Shown here piece after piece: positions 53,668 to 61,930 of a stretch of 64,000 bases of DNA. Every line of letters begins with the position of its first letter. The first letter of the stretch is position 1. The stretch lies in assembly GCF_022447245.1 (NCBI RefSeq), contig NZ_JAKVBC010000013.1, positions 61,505 to 125,504 of the forward strand, written 5' to 3'. Made by a program: the position numbers and the translations under genes. The notes beneath the pieces are model-generated. The model saw only the letters and a program-made list of their open reading frames with translations, did no database searches and was not told where the DNA came from. This DNA is from Kordia sp. (lineage in GTDB: Bacteria; Bacteroidota; Bacteroidia; Flavobacteriales; Flavobacteriaceae).

Positions 53668-54420
53668 ATGAAAAAAACAGCTTTTATTACAGGTGCAACA
53701 AGCGGAATTGGACGAGAGATTGCACGGGAATTTGCCAAAAATAGTCTTCGTTTGATTTTGTGCGGACGAAGACAGGAACGTCTGGACAAATTGCAAACAG
53801 AATTAAGCGCGCATACCGAAGTACACACACTTAACTTTGATGTACGCGACAAAGAAAAAGTAGCTACAGCAGTGGCTTCATTACCTGAAAATTTTCAAAC
53901 CATAGATATTTTAATCAATAATGCAGGAAATGCACATGGTTTAGATCCGATTCAAACTGGAAGCATTGACGATTGGGATGCCATGTTAGATATTAATGTA
54001 AAAGGATTACTGTACGTAAGCAACGCTATTATTCCGCAAATGGTGGAAAGAAACGCTGGGCATATTATAAATATTGGTTCCACTGCAGGGAAAGAAGTAT
54101 ATCCAAATGGAAATGTGTACTGTGCCAGCAAACATGCCGTGGATGCATTGAATCAAGGAATGCGATTGGATTTAAACGCACATGGAATTCGTGTTGGCGC
54201 TATTAATCCTGGATTGGTAGAGACTGAGTTTAGTGATGTTCGTTTTAAAGGAAATACCGAACGTGCTGAGAAAGTCTATCAAGGATATCAACCTCTCACT
54301 CCTAAAGATATTGCCGAAATTGCGTACTTTATTGTATCACGTCCTCCACATGTGAATGTTGCAGATTTGATGGTGATGTGTACAGCACAAGCTTCTAGTA
54401 CAATTGTAAAAAAATCATAA
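53668..54420 (+). CDS. Short-chain dehydrogenase/reductase (YdfG-like)
   Basis: A 250-residue NAD(P)-dependent enzyme. The Rossmann motif TGATSGIGREIAREFAK is at residue 8, NNAGNAHG near 87, catalytic Ser in INIGSTAGKEVYPNGNVYCA near 137, and Tyr-x-x-x-Lys in VYCASKHAVDALNQGMRLDL near 151. The C terminus fits YdfG (L-allo-threonine or 3-hydroxy acid dehydrogenase) relatives. It overlaps the next gene by one base (TAATG), so the two are translationally coupled. Confidence 0.93.
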   Translation: MKKTAFITGATSGIGREIAREFAKNSLRLILCGRRQERLDKLQTELSAHTEVHTLNFDVRDKEKVATAVASLPENFQTIDILINNAGNAHGLDPIQTGSIDDWDAMLDINVKGLLYVSNAIIPQMVERNAGHIINIGSTAGKEVYPNGNVYCASKHAVDALNQGMRLDLNAHGIRVGAINPGLVETEFSDVRFKGNTERAEKVYQGYQPLTPKDIAEIAYFIVSRPPHVNVADLMVMCTAQASSTIVKKS

Positions 54421-55049
54421 TGAATACTGATCTGTATACTCTTTGGTTAAATTTAACATCTAAATATACCGATGATGCATTATTTATTGATAATCATTGG
54501 GAAGAGATCAAAGATGCCTATACCAGAAAAAATCGTCATTACCACAACTTACAACATCTAAATTACATGCTACATTTGGCAACTAAAGATGCCGTAAATT
54601 TGATGGATTATGATATGATTCTATTTGCCATTTGGTATCATGATATTATTTACAATGCTACAAAAAGTAATAATGAATTTAAAAGTGCAAAATTTGCTCA
54701 AAAACAGCTTAAAAAGCTACAAATTGATTCAAAAAGAGTAGAAAATTGCGTAGATTTAATCATTTCTACAAAAAAACATGAAATCCTAAATGTTCAAAAT
54801 GAAGATAATGCCTATCTTTTGGACTGGGATTTGGCAATTTTAGGAACGCCTTGGGAAACATATCAAAGGTATTCCCAAAACATTCGCAAGGAATATTCCA
54901 TGTTTCCAGATTTTATGTATAAAAAAGGAAGAAAGAAAGTATTGCAGCATTTCTTAGAACGTCCTCGAATTTATTACACCAAAAAGTATTACGATTTATG
55001 GGAAACCATCGCTAGAAACAATATTCAAAAAGAACTCACTTTGCTATGA
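54420..55049 (+). CDS. Predicted HD-superfamily metal-dependent phosphohydrolase
   Basis: A 209-residue cytoplasmic protein with the HD pattern: YHNLQHLNYML (His) near residue 40, AIWYHDIIYNATKSNNEFKS (His-Asp) near 70 and LLDWDLAILGTPWETYQRYS (Asp) near 138. This family is annotated as predicted metal-dependent phosphohydrolase, sometimes under a misleading NMDA-receptor-like name. It is coupled to the SDR gene by one-base overlap and to the AlbA_2 gene by four. The substrate is unknown. Confidence 0.85.
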   Translation: MNTDLYTLWLNLTSKYTDDALFIDNHWEEIKDAYTRKNRHYHNLQHLNYMLHLATKDAVNLMDYDMILFAIWYHDIIYNATKSNNEFKSAKFAQKQLKKLQIDSKRVENCVDLIISTKKHEILNVQNEDNAYLLDWDLAILGTPWETYQRYSQNIRKEYSMFPDFMYKKGRKKVLQHFLERPRIYYTKKYYDLWETIARNNIQKELTLL

Positions 55050-56182
55050 TCAATAAACGCCTTTTGATTAAAAACTTACTCGCTCACAACGATGAGAATA
55101 GTTTTTATGATAAAAAGCGAAAACTCAATATCGGCGAAAAAGAAGGAAAAGCAAAGTTTCTAAAGCATATCTGCGCCCTTTCTAACAGCAATCCCAAAAA
55201 CAATTCGTACATCGTCATTGGCGTGGAAGATGAAGACAATAAAATTGTAGGTGTTGACTTTTTTGATGACAGTAAAATTCAAAATTTGATCAATGCTTAT
55301 TTGCAAAATCCACCAATCGTTCAGTATGAAAACATCTACTTTCCACATTTGCCCAATGGAAAAGTAGTTGGTTTAGTGACGATTCGTGCCAACAATCAAA
55401 TTACATCGTTGCGCAAAAATATTTGGAAATATTATGGAGGTTCTATCTTTCTACGTGATGGTAGCATTTCCATGCCAAAGGTGTTTGATATAGAAATTAA
55501 AGATGTCAATTCTAAGATTGTAAAAACCATTGAAAATAATGCGCAAAACAATATCAAATTGACGTTAGACAGTGTCATTAATTTCATCAATAACGAGCAC
55601 AAAAATCTAGAATCGCATTACCAAGTTTTTAAAGAACAATTTATTGTCTGTTGGGCGGGCATTAAGCAAAAAAAGAACGATAAAATCCTATATTCTCGTG
55701 TAGATATCGAATTAATCAATGAGCAAGTAAAGTTGTTTTATTCCGCATTAGATCAGGTAGAAATCACCTATAATGAAGACGTTTTTACCATTGTAGAATA
55801 CGTTCCGCTTGGTTTGCAAAACAAGTACAAATATTATCCGCTTGAAAAGGTAACAATCACCTTTAAACCAAATGGAATGTACACTTTGTATAGTAATTTA
55901 ATTTTTGAAGCACCGCAATTCAACAAAAAAACACTACACCATATTTACAATACCAACAATACCATTTTAGAAAAATTACAGAAAAACATTTCGATTTCAG
56001 AAAACGAAGATCATGATTTACGCAATCTTCCTGCTACGTACATGATTTGCTATTTGAACGGTTTTCATGAAGCTAAAGACAAATTAACTCAAGCTAAACC
56101 ATTACTAAAAAAGTACGATCGTGATATTTATGAATTGTACAAAGCAACTATTCGAATTTTAAGAAAGATCAAATACAGTTAA
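55046..56182 (+). CDS. AlbA_2 (Schlafen-type) domain protein
   Basis: A 378-residue protein whose N-terminal part (about 20-150) has the AlbA_2/Schlafen divergent AAA-4 nucleic-acid-binding pattern: NIGEKEGKAKFLKHICALSN, then NNSYIVIGVEDEDNKIVGVD. The following 230 residues are helical and beta-mixed without a recognised domain. It overlaps the HD gene by 4 bp and is 16 bp from the Nudix/NrtR gene. AlbA_2 proteins are often DNA- or RNA-linked regulators. The link to the downstream NAD/ADP-ribose genes is positional only. Confidence 0.8.
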   Translation: MINKRLLIKNLLAHNDENSFYDKKRKLNIGEKEGKAKFLKHICALSNSNPKNNSYIVIGVEDEDNKIVGVDFFDDSKIQNLINAYLQNPPIVQYENIYFPHLPNGKVVGLVTIRANNQITSLRKNIWKYYGGSIFLRDGSISMPKVFDIEIKDVNSKIVKTIENNAQNNIKLTLDSVINFINNEHKNLESHYQVFKEQFIVCWAGIKQKKNDKILYSRVDIELINEQVKLFYSALDQVEITYNEDVFTIVEYVPLGLQNKYKYYPLEKVTITFKPNGMYTLYSNLIFEAPQFNKKTLHHIYNTNNTILEKLQKNISISENEDHDLRNLPATYMICYLNGFHEAKDKLTQAKPLLKKYDRDIYELYKATIRILRKIKYS

Positions 56183-56186
56183 TTTG

Positions 56187-56194
56187 TATTTTTG
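56187..56194 (+). promoter_or_regulatory. -7 box abutting the Nudix/NrtR start
   Basis: TATTTTTG is separated by four bases from the ATG at 56199, the same arrangement as at yicC (29073-29085). It would give a leaderless transcript. No -33 match was found. Confidence 0.35.
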
Positions 56195-56198
56195 TCCC

Positions 56199-56876
56199 AT
56201 GATGCAAAATATTCGTGTAGCTGTAGACGCCGTCGTATTTGGATACAAAGACCATCAATTGAACGTGCTTTTGATCAAAAGAAAAGTACCTCCATTTCAA
56301 GGTTCATGGGCACTGCCTGGTGGATTGGTATTAGAACATGAAAGTTTGGAAACTGCTGTAGAACGTGAACTACAGGAAGAAACTAATGTTACGATTGATT
56401 ATTTGGAGCAACTGTATTCGTTTGGAAAGCCTAATCGCGATCCTAGAAATCGTGTGATTTCTGTAGCGTATTTTGCTTTGGTAAAACCTTCGCATCATGA
56501 AATTAAAGCGGATACCGACGCACAAGACGTAGCATGGTTTCCCATCAACGAATTACCTGAACTCGCTTTTGATCATCACATAATTTTAGACAAAGCAAAA
56601 GCACGTTTGCGTAGTAAATTGACTTACGAGCCTATTGGCTTTGACTTGCTATCAACCAAATTTTTATTTTCTGACTTAGAAAAACTCTACATGACCATTT
56701 TGGAGAAAAAAATTGACCGTAGAAACTTCCGTAAAAAAATACTAAGCTTTGACATCTTAGAAGAATTGGACGAAAAAGTCTCAGAAGGCCGCGGAAGACC
56801 TGCCAATCTATTCAAATTCAACAAAAAACAATACTTCAAGCTTCAAAAAGAAGGCTTCTTGTTTGATATAAAATAA
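56199..56876 (+). CDS. nrtR: Nudix-domain transcriptional regulator, NrtR-like
   Basis: A 225-residue protein when started at 56199 (MMQNIRVAVDAVVFGYK); the longer frame uses TTG. Residues about 1-140 are a Nudix domain with box GGLVLEHESLETAVERELQE followed by ETNV. The catalytic glutamates are present, and the final Gly of the box is replaced by Asn. Residues about 150-225 form a winged helix (RRNFRKKILSFDILEELDEK and RGRPANLFKFNKKQYFKL), which is the NrtR layout. NrtR repressors sense ADP-ribose and control NAD genes. It precedes prs and the ADP-ribose operon by 286 bp, and a dyad overlaps the prs start site. Confidence 0.88.
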   Translation: MMQNIRVAVDAVVFGYKDHQLNVLLIKRKVPPFQGSWALPGGLVLEHESLETAVERELQEETNVTIDYLEQLYSFGKPNRDPRNRVISVAYFALVKPSHHEIKADTDAQDVAWFPINELPELAFDHHIILDKAKARLRSKLTYEPIGFDLLSTKFLFSDLEKLYMTILEKKIDRRNFRKKILSFDILEELDEKVSEGRGRPANLFKFNKKQYFKLQKEGFLFDIK

Positions 56877-57113
56877 TTTGTACGTCCCCGTAAACGGTCA
56901 AGCTACCATTTGTATCTTTTTTAAAGCCTGTCATTGTTAGATAAATTTCTAATTTGTTGCGGCAATATGTTTTTAATTGAAACAGATTACTTCGTCATGC
57001 TTCCACGTAATGACTTAGTAAACCAAAAAGGGATGCTGATTCTATCCTTCACTCGAATTTAAACTTCAGATAAATTTCAAGAATTAAATTAACGTAAAAA
57101 AAACACAAAATAA

Positions 57114-57158
57114 TTTGTAAAACTAAAAAAGCATTTTATATTTGCGTATAAATAACGC
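57114..57158 (+). promoter_or_regulatory. Promoter and candidate NrtR operator before prs
   Basis: A -33 box TTTG (57114-57117), 19-nt spacer and -7 box TATATTTG (57137-57144) match the Bacteroidetes consensus well. Overlapping the predicted start is a dyad GCGT-N7-ACGC (57144-57158), placed so that a bound repressor would block transcription. Because an NrtR-like gene is next to it, this is a candidate NrtR site; the family's motif differs between lineages and was not verified. Confidence 0.6.
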
Positions 57159-57162
57159 TAAT

Positions 57163-57978
57163 ATGAAGTTTATACACTTAGATTCGGACTTTACTCCTTA
57201 TGGAAAATCAATTGACTTTGAAATGTTTACATTTTCTGGAGGTGAACCTCATATCAAAATCAAAGAAGCCGTAAAAGGAGCGATCACCATCACACACCGC
57301 ATTCGGTCTTTTGCAGATGTAGGAATGATTTTAGTCGCAACGGATGCTTTACGCAGAATGCATGTGAAAGAAATCAGTTTGTTCATTCCGTATTTTCCAG
57401 CAGCACGCCAAGATCGTGTCATGGTTTCAGGAGAAGCACTAAGTGTCAAAGTATATGCAGACATCATCAACAGTCAAAACTATGAAAAAGTCACCGTTTT
57501 TGATCCGCATTCGGAAGTTACACCAGCATTGTTAAATAATATAGAAGTTATTGATAATCAAAAATATGTAAAACAATGCTTGCAAACTATTAAAGAAGAT
57601 ATTGTATTAATTTCTCCTGATGGTGGCGCATTAAAAAAGATATACAAACTATCAGCATATTTAGGAGGAATTGAAGTGATAGAATGCTCTAAAAAACGTG
57701 ATGTAAAAACTGGGAAATTATCAGGTTTCACAGTATATGCAGACGATTTAAAAAGAAAAACAGCGGTTGTTGTGGATGATATTTGTGATGGCGGCGGTAC
57801 ATTTTTAGGGTTAGGAAATGCTTTGCAAGAAAAAAATGTAGGCGATTTACATTTAATCATAAGTCACGGAATCTTTAACAAAGGTTTTGAACAATTAGAA
57901 AACATATATAAAACCATTTTCACTACAAACTCATTTAGAGATGTGAATTCAAAAAAGGTAGTACAGATACAGTTATGA
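57163..57978 (+). CDS. prs: Ribose-phosphate pyrophosphokinase (short form)
   Basis: A 271-residue enzyme making PRPP from ribose-5-phosphate and ATP. The start at 57163 (MKFIHLDSDFTPYGKSIDFE) is preferred over a TTG at 57142. Visible blocks are FPAARQDRVMVSGEALSVKV near residue 90, VFDPHSEVTPALL near 115, and the PRPP loop VVVDDICDGGGTFLGLG near 205. It is about 40 residues shorter than housekeeping Prs and is of the type found with NAD-salvage genes. It is the first gene after the promoter and the dyad. Its stop lies inside a heptamer repeat. Confidence 0.9.
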   Translation: MKFIHLDSDFTPYGKSIDFEMFTFSGGEPHIKIKEAVKGAITITHRIRSFADVGMILVATDALRRMHVKEISLFIPYFPAARQDRVMVSGEALSVKVYADIINSQNYEKVTVFDPHSEVTPALLNNIEVIDNQKYVKQCLQTIKEDIVLISPDGGALKKIYKLSAYLGGIEVIECSKKRDVKTGKLSGFTVYADDLKRKTAVVVDDICDGGGTFLGLGNALQEKNVGDLHLIISHGIFNKGFEQLENIYKTIFTTNSFRDVNSKKVVQIQL

Positions 57979-58009
57979 GTTATGAGTTATGAGTTATGAG
58001 TTATGAGTG
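57971..58009. repeat. Five tandem AGTTATG heptamers at the end of prs
   Basis: Five perfect copies of AGTTATG (57971-58005) followed by a partial copy. The prs stop TGA lies within the first two copies, so slippage in this repeat could alter only the 3' flank, not the enzyme. Each unit also contains ATGA, and the array lies 46 bp upstream of the next start. Confidence 0.8.
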
Positions 58010-58054
58010 AAAAATAATTTAAAATTAAACATTTAGCATTTAAAATTTAAAAAG

Positions 58055-58999
58055 ATGAACTTATTAGAACGCTTACAAGGAGGAATATTTGGAGTTGCCA
58101 CAGGTGATGCATTGGGCGTTCCGTATGAGTTTTTAAGTAGACAACGTATGGAACGATTTCCTGCCACAGATATGATTGGTCATGGCACACACAATCAACC
58201 CGTAGGAACTTGGTCTGACGACAGCTCACTTACATTTTGCTTGATGGAAGGATTGCTTTCTGGGTACAACACCAAAATTATTGCTCAAAAATTTGTCGCT
58301 TGGTATGATCGTTCCTATTGGACACCACATGGAAGTGTGTTTGATATCGGAATCACGACGCGACAAGCAATTTACAGATTAGAGCAAGGTCATACTCCAG
58401 AAATATGTGGCGGTATGGGCGAATATGATAATGGAAATGGTTCGCTCATGCGGATTTTACCCTTAGTATATTTCCTAAAAGACGAAGAAAATATTGAAGA
58501 ACGCTATCAAATCACAAAAGAAGTTTCTTCAATGACACATGGACATTTGAGATCGATACTAGCATGTTTTATTTATGTAGAACTTAGTTTATTACTATTA
58601 AATGGAACTGAGAAATTTCAAGCGTATACAAAAGTAAAAGAAGCTGTAAATGCTTTTATAAAAGCACAGGATTTCAACGAAAAAGAAGTAGGGTTTTATT
58701 ATGAAATCTTACAACAAGATATTTCTAAACGTGATCCTGAATACATCAGAGGAAGCGGCTATGTCCTCAATTCCTTAGAAGCTTCTTTATGGTGTTTTTT
58801 AACAACCGATTCGTATGAAACCTGTGTTTTAAAAGCTGTCAACTTAGGAGAAGATACCGATACAACTGCCGCAATTGCTGGTGGATTAGCAGGCATCTAT
58901 TATGGGTTTGATGGCATTCCAGAAACTTGGAAATGTCAATTAGCACGTTATGAAGACATTCACAATCTAATTGATCGTTTCCACGAAAGTTTAACTTAA
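58055..58999 (+). CDS. ADP-ribosylglycohydrolase (DraG/ARH family)
   Basis: A 314-residue protein with the family metal-binding order: GVATGDALGVPYEFLSR near residue 14, PVGTWSDDSSLTFCLMEGL near 50 (Ser-Asp-Asp), YDNGNGSLMRILPL near 127 and GEDTDTTAAIAGGLAGIYYG near 268 (Glu-Asp-Thr-Asp). These supply the two Mg2+ sites that cleave ADP-ribose from modified protein, nucleic acid or small molecules. It is 76 bp after prs and 51 bp before the NADAR gene. The true substrate is unknown; the neighbours suggest ADP-ribosylated RNA or NAD metabolites. Confidence 0.93.
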   Translation: MNLLERLQGGIFGVATGDALGVPYEFLSRQRMERFPATDMIGHGTHNQPVGTWSDDSSLTFCLMEGLLSGYNTKIIAQKFVAWYDRSYWTPHGSVFDIGITTRQAIYRLEQGHTPEICGGMGEYDNGNGSLMRILPLVYFLKDEENIEERYQITKEVSSMTHGHLRSILACFIYVELSLLLLNGTEKFQAYTKVKEAVNAFIKAQDFNEKEVGFYYEILQQDISKRDPEYIRGSGYVLNSLEASLWCFLTTDSYETCVLKAVNLGEDTDTTAAIAGGLAGIYYGFDGIPETWKCQLARYEDIHNLIDRFHESLT

Positions 59000-59050
59000 A
59001 GTATGCTAGATCAATTTAAAATTTAGCATACAACACGTAACATTTAAAAA

Positions 59051-59611
59051 ATGAAACATACATTACAACATATACAACAACGTTTTAACGAACAAGAAAT
59101 ATTAAAATTTCTCTTTTTTTGGGGACATCAACCTTCTAGAGACGGAAGTATTACCAAAAGCTGTTTTAGTCAATGGTGGGAATCTGAGTTTACCGTAAAT
59201 AATGAAATTTACAAAACCGCTGAACATTGGATGATGGCTGAAAAAGCACGTATTTTTAAGGATGAAGAAGCTAAAAAGAAAATTTTAGTGGTACATAGTC
59301 CACACGGTGCTAAAAAACTGGGAAGACAAGTCAAAAACTTTGATCCTGTCATTTGGAACGAACACAAATTCGATATTGTAGTGAAAGGAAATTATCATAA
59401 ATTTTCGCAGCATGAAGATCTACGAACATTTCTACTAAACACAAAAAATAGGGTTTTAGTAGAAGCCAGTCCAAGAGACCAAATTTGGGGAATTGGAATG
59501 AGTGAAAAAAATGAAAAAGCGCACAATCCAAATTTATGGAGAGGACAAAATCTATTAGGATTCGCCTTAATGGAAGTTCGAGATCGATTGAATAAAAAAC
59601 CAGGAATATAA
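59051..59611 (+). CDS. NADAR-family protein (YbiA-like)
   Basis: A 186-residue cytoplasmic protein with the NADAR pattern: FFWGHQPSRDGSITKSCFSQ near residue 18, TAEHWMMAEKARIF near 55 (the conserved His-Trp), FDIVVKGNYHKFSQH near 103 and VEASPRDQIWGIGMSE near 138 (Glu-Ala-Ser-Pro-Asp-x-x-W-G-I-G). NADAR proteins are N-glycosidases acting on riboflavin intermediates, or on ADP-ribosylated nucleobases in some family members. It lies between the ADP-ribosylglycohydrolase and RNase Z-like genes on the same strand. Here a role in removing ADP-ribose is more consistent with context than one in riboflavin synthesis. Confidence 0.92.
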   Translation: MKHTLQHIQQRFNEQEILKFLFFWGHQPSRDGSITKSCFSQWWESEFTVNNEIYKTAEHWMMAEKARIFKDEEAKKKILVVHSPHGAKKLGRQVKNFDPVIWNEHKFDIVVKGNYHKFSQHEDLRTFLLNTKNRVLVEASPRDQIWGIGMSEKNEKAHNPNLWRGQNLLGFALMEVRDRLNKKPGI

Positions 59612-59671
59612 CGTCAACACAAAAAATTCGTGTATTCGTGGTAAAAATTAAAGAATATAAAATTAAAAAAC

Positions 59672-60538
59672 ATGAAACTCACAATACACGGATACTCAAC
59701 AGCATTATATGCAACGTGGTATTTTATAGAAGAATTAGGCATTTTATTTGATGCCGGTGATGGTGTTTGTTCAAGTTTACTTGGAAAAGCAGGAAAGATA
59801 AAACATGCGTTTATCTCTCACGCCGATAGAGATCATTTGACAGGTTTATTACAATTTAATCAATTATTTGCAGGTTTAAAACCTACAATTTACTATCCGA
59901 AAGACTCAGGTTCGTTTCCGTTTCTACAAGACTTCTTTACCAAGTTTGATCCGCATAACTCAGGAACAAACTGGCAAGCCATTGAAGACAGATCCATAAT
60001 TTCAGTCAAAAATTCAATCCAAGTAGAAGCTATTGAAAACGGTCATGTAGTACAACCTGGTTTATTAAAAAGTCTTAGTTTCAAAGTGCATGAAACCAAG
60101 CGAAAACTCAAATCGGAATTTGTGAATTTGCCTAAAGACGAATTGATCAAAATCAAAAAACAGCATGGAGATCATTTCCTAACAAATGAAATAAAGAGAA
60201 ACATACTATCATATTCGGCAGATACACCAATTGAAGACTATGAGCGCTATCATAACAGTGAAATTCTCATTCATGAGGCTACATTTCTAACCAAAAAAGA
60301 GACAAATACCAAAGCTGGGAAAAACAAACACAGTTCCTTAGAAGAAGTATTTGAAATGGTTGCCAATATCAAGATAGACAAACTAATCTTAGGGCATTTT
60401 TCATCACGATATGATCAAGATGAAATTGATAACGAAATAAAAAAACACATACAGCAATACAACATCAAAATTCCCGTATATCGGATTCCTGTTGGAAAAG
60501 CTGTTAAAAATATGTTGGCGAAACCGCCAATTAATTAA
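59672..60538 (+). CDS. RNase Z-like metallo-beta-lactamase fold hydrolase
   Basis: A 288-residue protein. The N-terminal LFDAGDGVCSSLLGKAGKIK leads to the metal motif FISHADRDHLTGLL near residue 48 (H-x-D-x-D-H variant of HxHxDH). ENGHVVQ follows near 127, then YSADTPIEDYERYHNS near 186 (Asp ligand), HEATFL near 206 and the final His in LILGHFSSRY near 245. The overall order is that of RNase Z/ElaC, but the replacement of the first-motif second His by Asp is notable. Its position beside kptA and ADP-ribose genes suggests a nuclease or phosphodiesterase acting on RNA ends or cyclic phosphates; this is inference. Confidence 0.85.
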   Translation: MKLTIHGYSTALYATWYFIEELGILFDAGDGVCSSLLGKAGKIKHAFISHADRDHLTGLLQFNQLFAGLKPTIYYPKDSGSFPFLQDFFTKFDPHNSGTNWQAIEDRSIISVKNSIQVEAIENGHVVQPGLLKSLSFKVHETKRKLKSEFVNLPKDELIKIKKQHGDHFLTNEIKRNILSYSADTPIEDYERYHNSEILIHEATFLTKKETNTKAGKNKHSSLEEVFEMVANIKIDKLILGHFSSRYDQDEIDNEIKKHIQQYNIKIPVYRIPVGKAVKNMLAKPPIN

Positions 60539-60549
60539 ATGAAAACAAC

Positions 60550-60594
60550 ATACTTAAAATAATGATTATTTATGTTAATGATTATTTTAAGTAT
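60550..60594. repeat. AT-rich inverted repeat in the ADP-ribose operon
   Basis: Two 19-bp arms (60550-60568 and 60576-60594) pair with two mismatches around a 7-nt loop, directly after the RNase Z-like gene and 44 bp before the next start. It lacks a T tract, so it may stabilise RNA or act as a processing site instead of a terminator. Confidence 0.45.
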
Positions 60595-60637
60595 CAAAGT
60601 TTCCATCTGACAGATAAAAAACAATAAAAATCAACAG

Positions 60638-61456
60638 ATGAAAAAATCAACAAGAAAACTCAAAGCAATAGAAACTTTAGACATCCAAAAAAATGGACGT
60701 TATATGTTTCAAAATACAGTCGTACACATCAAAGATTCACATGCATATTCCGTTGAAAATGCAGCCTATTACACCAGTGAAGCTTTGGATGAAATGTTAA
60801 CTACTGTACAATTAGAAAACGCATACAATACAAGCTACGAAGTAACAAATGAAACTTCGCTAAGTGCTATTTTACGATTAAAAGAAGAAAAAAATGTAAT
60901 GTGCTTAAACTTTGCTTCTGCTAAAAATCCAGGTGGCGGATTCTTAAATGGAGCATTGGCACAAGAAGAAAGTTTGGCAGTAGCTTCCAGTTTATATGAA
61001 AGTCAAATGGCGAATTTTGAATTCTATGAAAGGCATCGAAATATGAAATCGTGTATCTATACAGACAGCATGATTTACAGTCCAAAAGTACCTTTCTTTA
61101 GAGATAACAAAGGTGAACTGATTGAAAATCCAGTGTTGTGTTCTGTGATTACTTCAGCTGCTGTAAACTATGGCGTTGTAAAAAGAAAAGAAGCTGGCAA
61201 AGCAAAAAAAGTTGCTGAACTCATGCGTACACGAATTGAAAAAATGTTAGCATTAGCTCTCATAGAGAAAAATGATACGCTCATTTTAGGAGCTTGGGGC
61301 TGCGGCGTTTTTCAAAACGATCTAGAATTAATTGCACAACTTTTCAAAGAAGTTTTAGAAACAACATTTAAAAATCAATTCAAAAAAGTGGTGTTTGCAA
61401 TTTATTCCAGAAATGAAAAATTCATCAATGCTTTTCAAAAACAATTTAAATCATGA
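60638..61456 (+). CDS. TIGR02452-family PARG-like macrodomain protein
   Basis: A 272-residue protein with the TIGR02452/DUF2263 signature: MCLNFASAKNPGGGFLNGAL near residue 87, then AQEESLAVASSLYES, which corresponds to the poly(ADP-ribose) glycohydrolase loop (G-G-G-F-x-x-G-A-x-A-Q-E-E). Further on are YSPKVPFFRD near 147, VITSAAVNYG near 168 and LILGAWGCGVFQND near 212. It probably hydrolyses an ADP-ribosyl bond. Its stop overlaps the ATG of the next macrodomain gene by 4 bp. Confidence 0.92.
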   Translation: MKKSTRKLKAIETLDIQKNGRYMFQNTVVHIKDSHAYSVENAAYYTSEALDEMLTTVQLENAYNTSYEVTNETSLSAILRLKEEKNVMCLNFASAKNPGGGFLNGALAQEESLAVASSLYESQMANFEFYERHRNMKSCIYTDSMIYSPKVPFFRDNKGELIENPVLCSVITSAAVNYGVVKRKEAGKAKKVAELMRTRIEKMLALALIEKNDTLILGAWGCGVFQNDLELIAQLFKEVLETTFKNQFKKVVFAIYSRNEKFINAFQKQFKS

Positions 61457-61929
61457 AACCAATAACATACATAAAAGGTGATGCAACCAATCCTCAAGCA
61501 AAAGGAACAAAAATAATTATTCATATATGCAATAATTTGGGCGGTTGGGGAAAAGGTTTCGTATTAGCCATTTCTAAACGTTGGAAAGCTCCTGAAGAAG
61601 CGTATAGAAAATGGCATCGAAACCGAGCTAAAAATGATTTTGAATTAGGAAACATTCAAACAGTTCAAGTGTCAGAATATGTATATGTCATCAATATGAT
61701 TGCACAACAAGGAATGAAAACAGGAAGCAATGGAGTTCCTATTCGTTATAAAGCTGTAGAACAATGCTTAGAAAAAGTTGCTGAAAAAGCATTAGAATTA
61801 AATGCCAGTGTCCACATGCCCAGAATTGGTTGTGGTTTAGCTGGCGGAACTTGGAACAAAATTGAGCCTATCATAGAAAAAACACTCTTAACAAACGACA
61901 TCGATACGTATGTCTATGACTTTGGATAA
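61453..61929 (+). CDS. Macrodomain protein, Poa1-like (ADP-ribose-1''-phosphate type)
   Basis: A 158-residue single-domain macro protein. Visible elements are the opening [31 protein letters not shown] near residue 24 (N-N-x-G-x-W-G-x-G-F in place of the MacroD NAAN motif), [20 protein letters not shown] near 55, VINMIAQQG near 75 and [20 protein letters not shown] near 121. This pattern is closest to the Poa1/Appr-1''-p phosphatase branch, which removes the 1''-phosphate from ADP-ribose phosphate. Such a product is expected from KptA activity, and kptA lies at the end of this operon. It overlaps the upstream gene by 4 bp. Confidence 0.9.
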   Translation: MKPITYIKGDATNPQAKGTKIIIHICNNLGGWGKGFVLAISKRWKAPEEAYRKWHRNRAKNDFELGNIQTVQVSEYVYVINMIAQQGMKTGSNGVPIRYKAVEQCLEKVAEKALELNASVHMPRIGCGLAGGTWNKIEPIIEKTLLTNDIDTYVYDFG

Positions 61930-61930
61930 A

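Noticed and set aside
56877..57113. Possible minus-strand coding remnant (frame containing TGFKKDTNGSLTVYGDVQ)
   Set aside because: The stretch looks protein-like but is short, has no recognised family and no clear limits; the gap is only 286 bp.
57971..58009. Tandem heptamers considered as a CRISPR-like or minisatellite array
   Set aside because: No spacers and units far too short for CRISPR; reported only as a simple tandem repeat.
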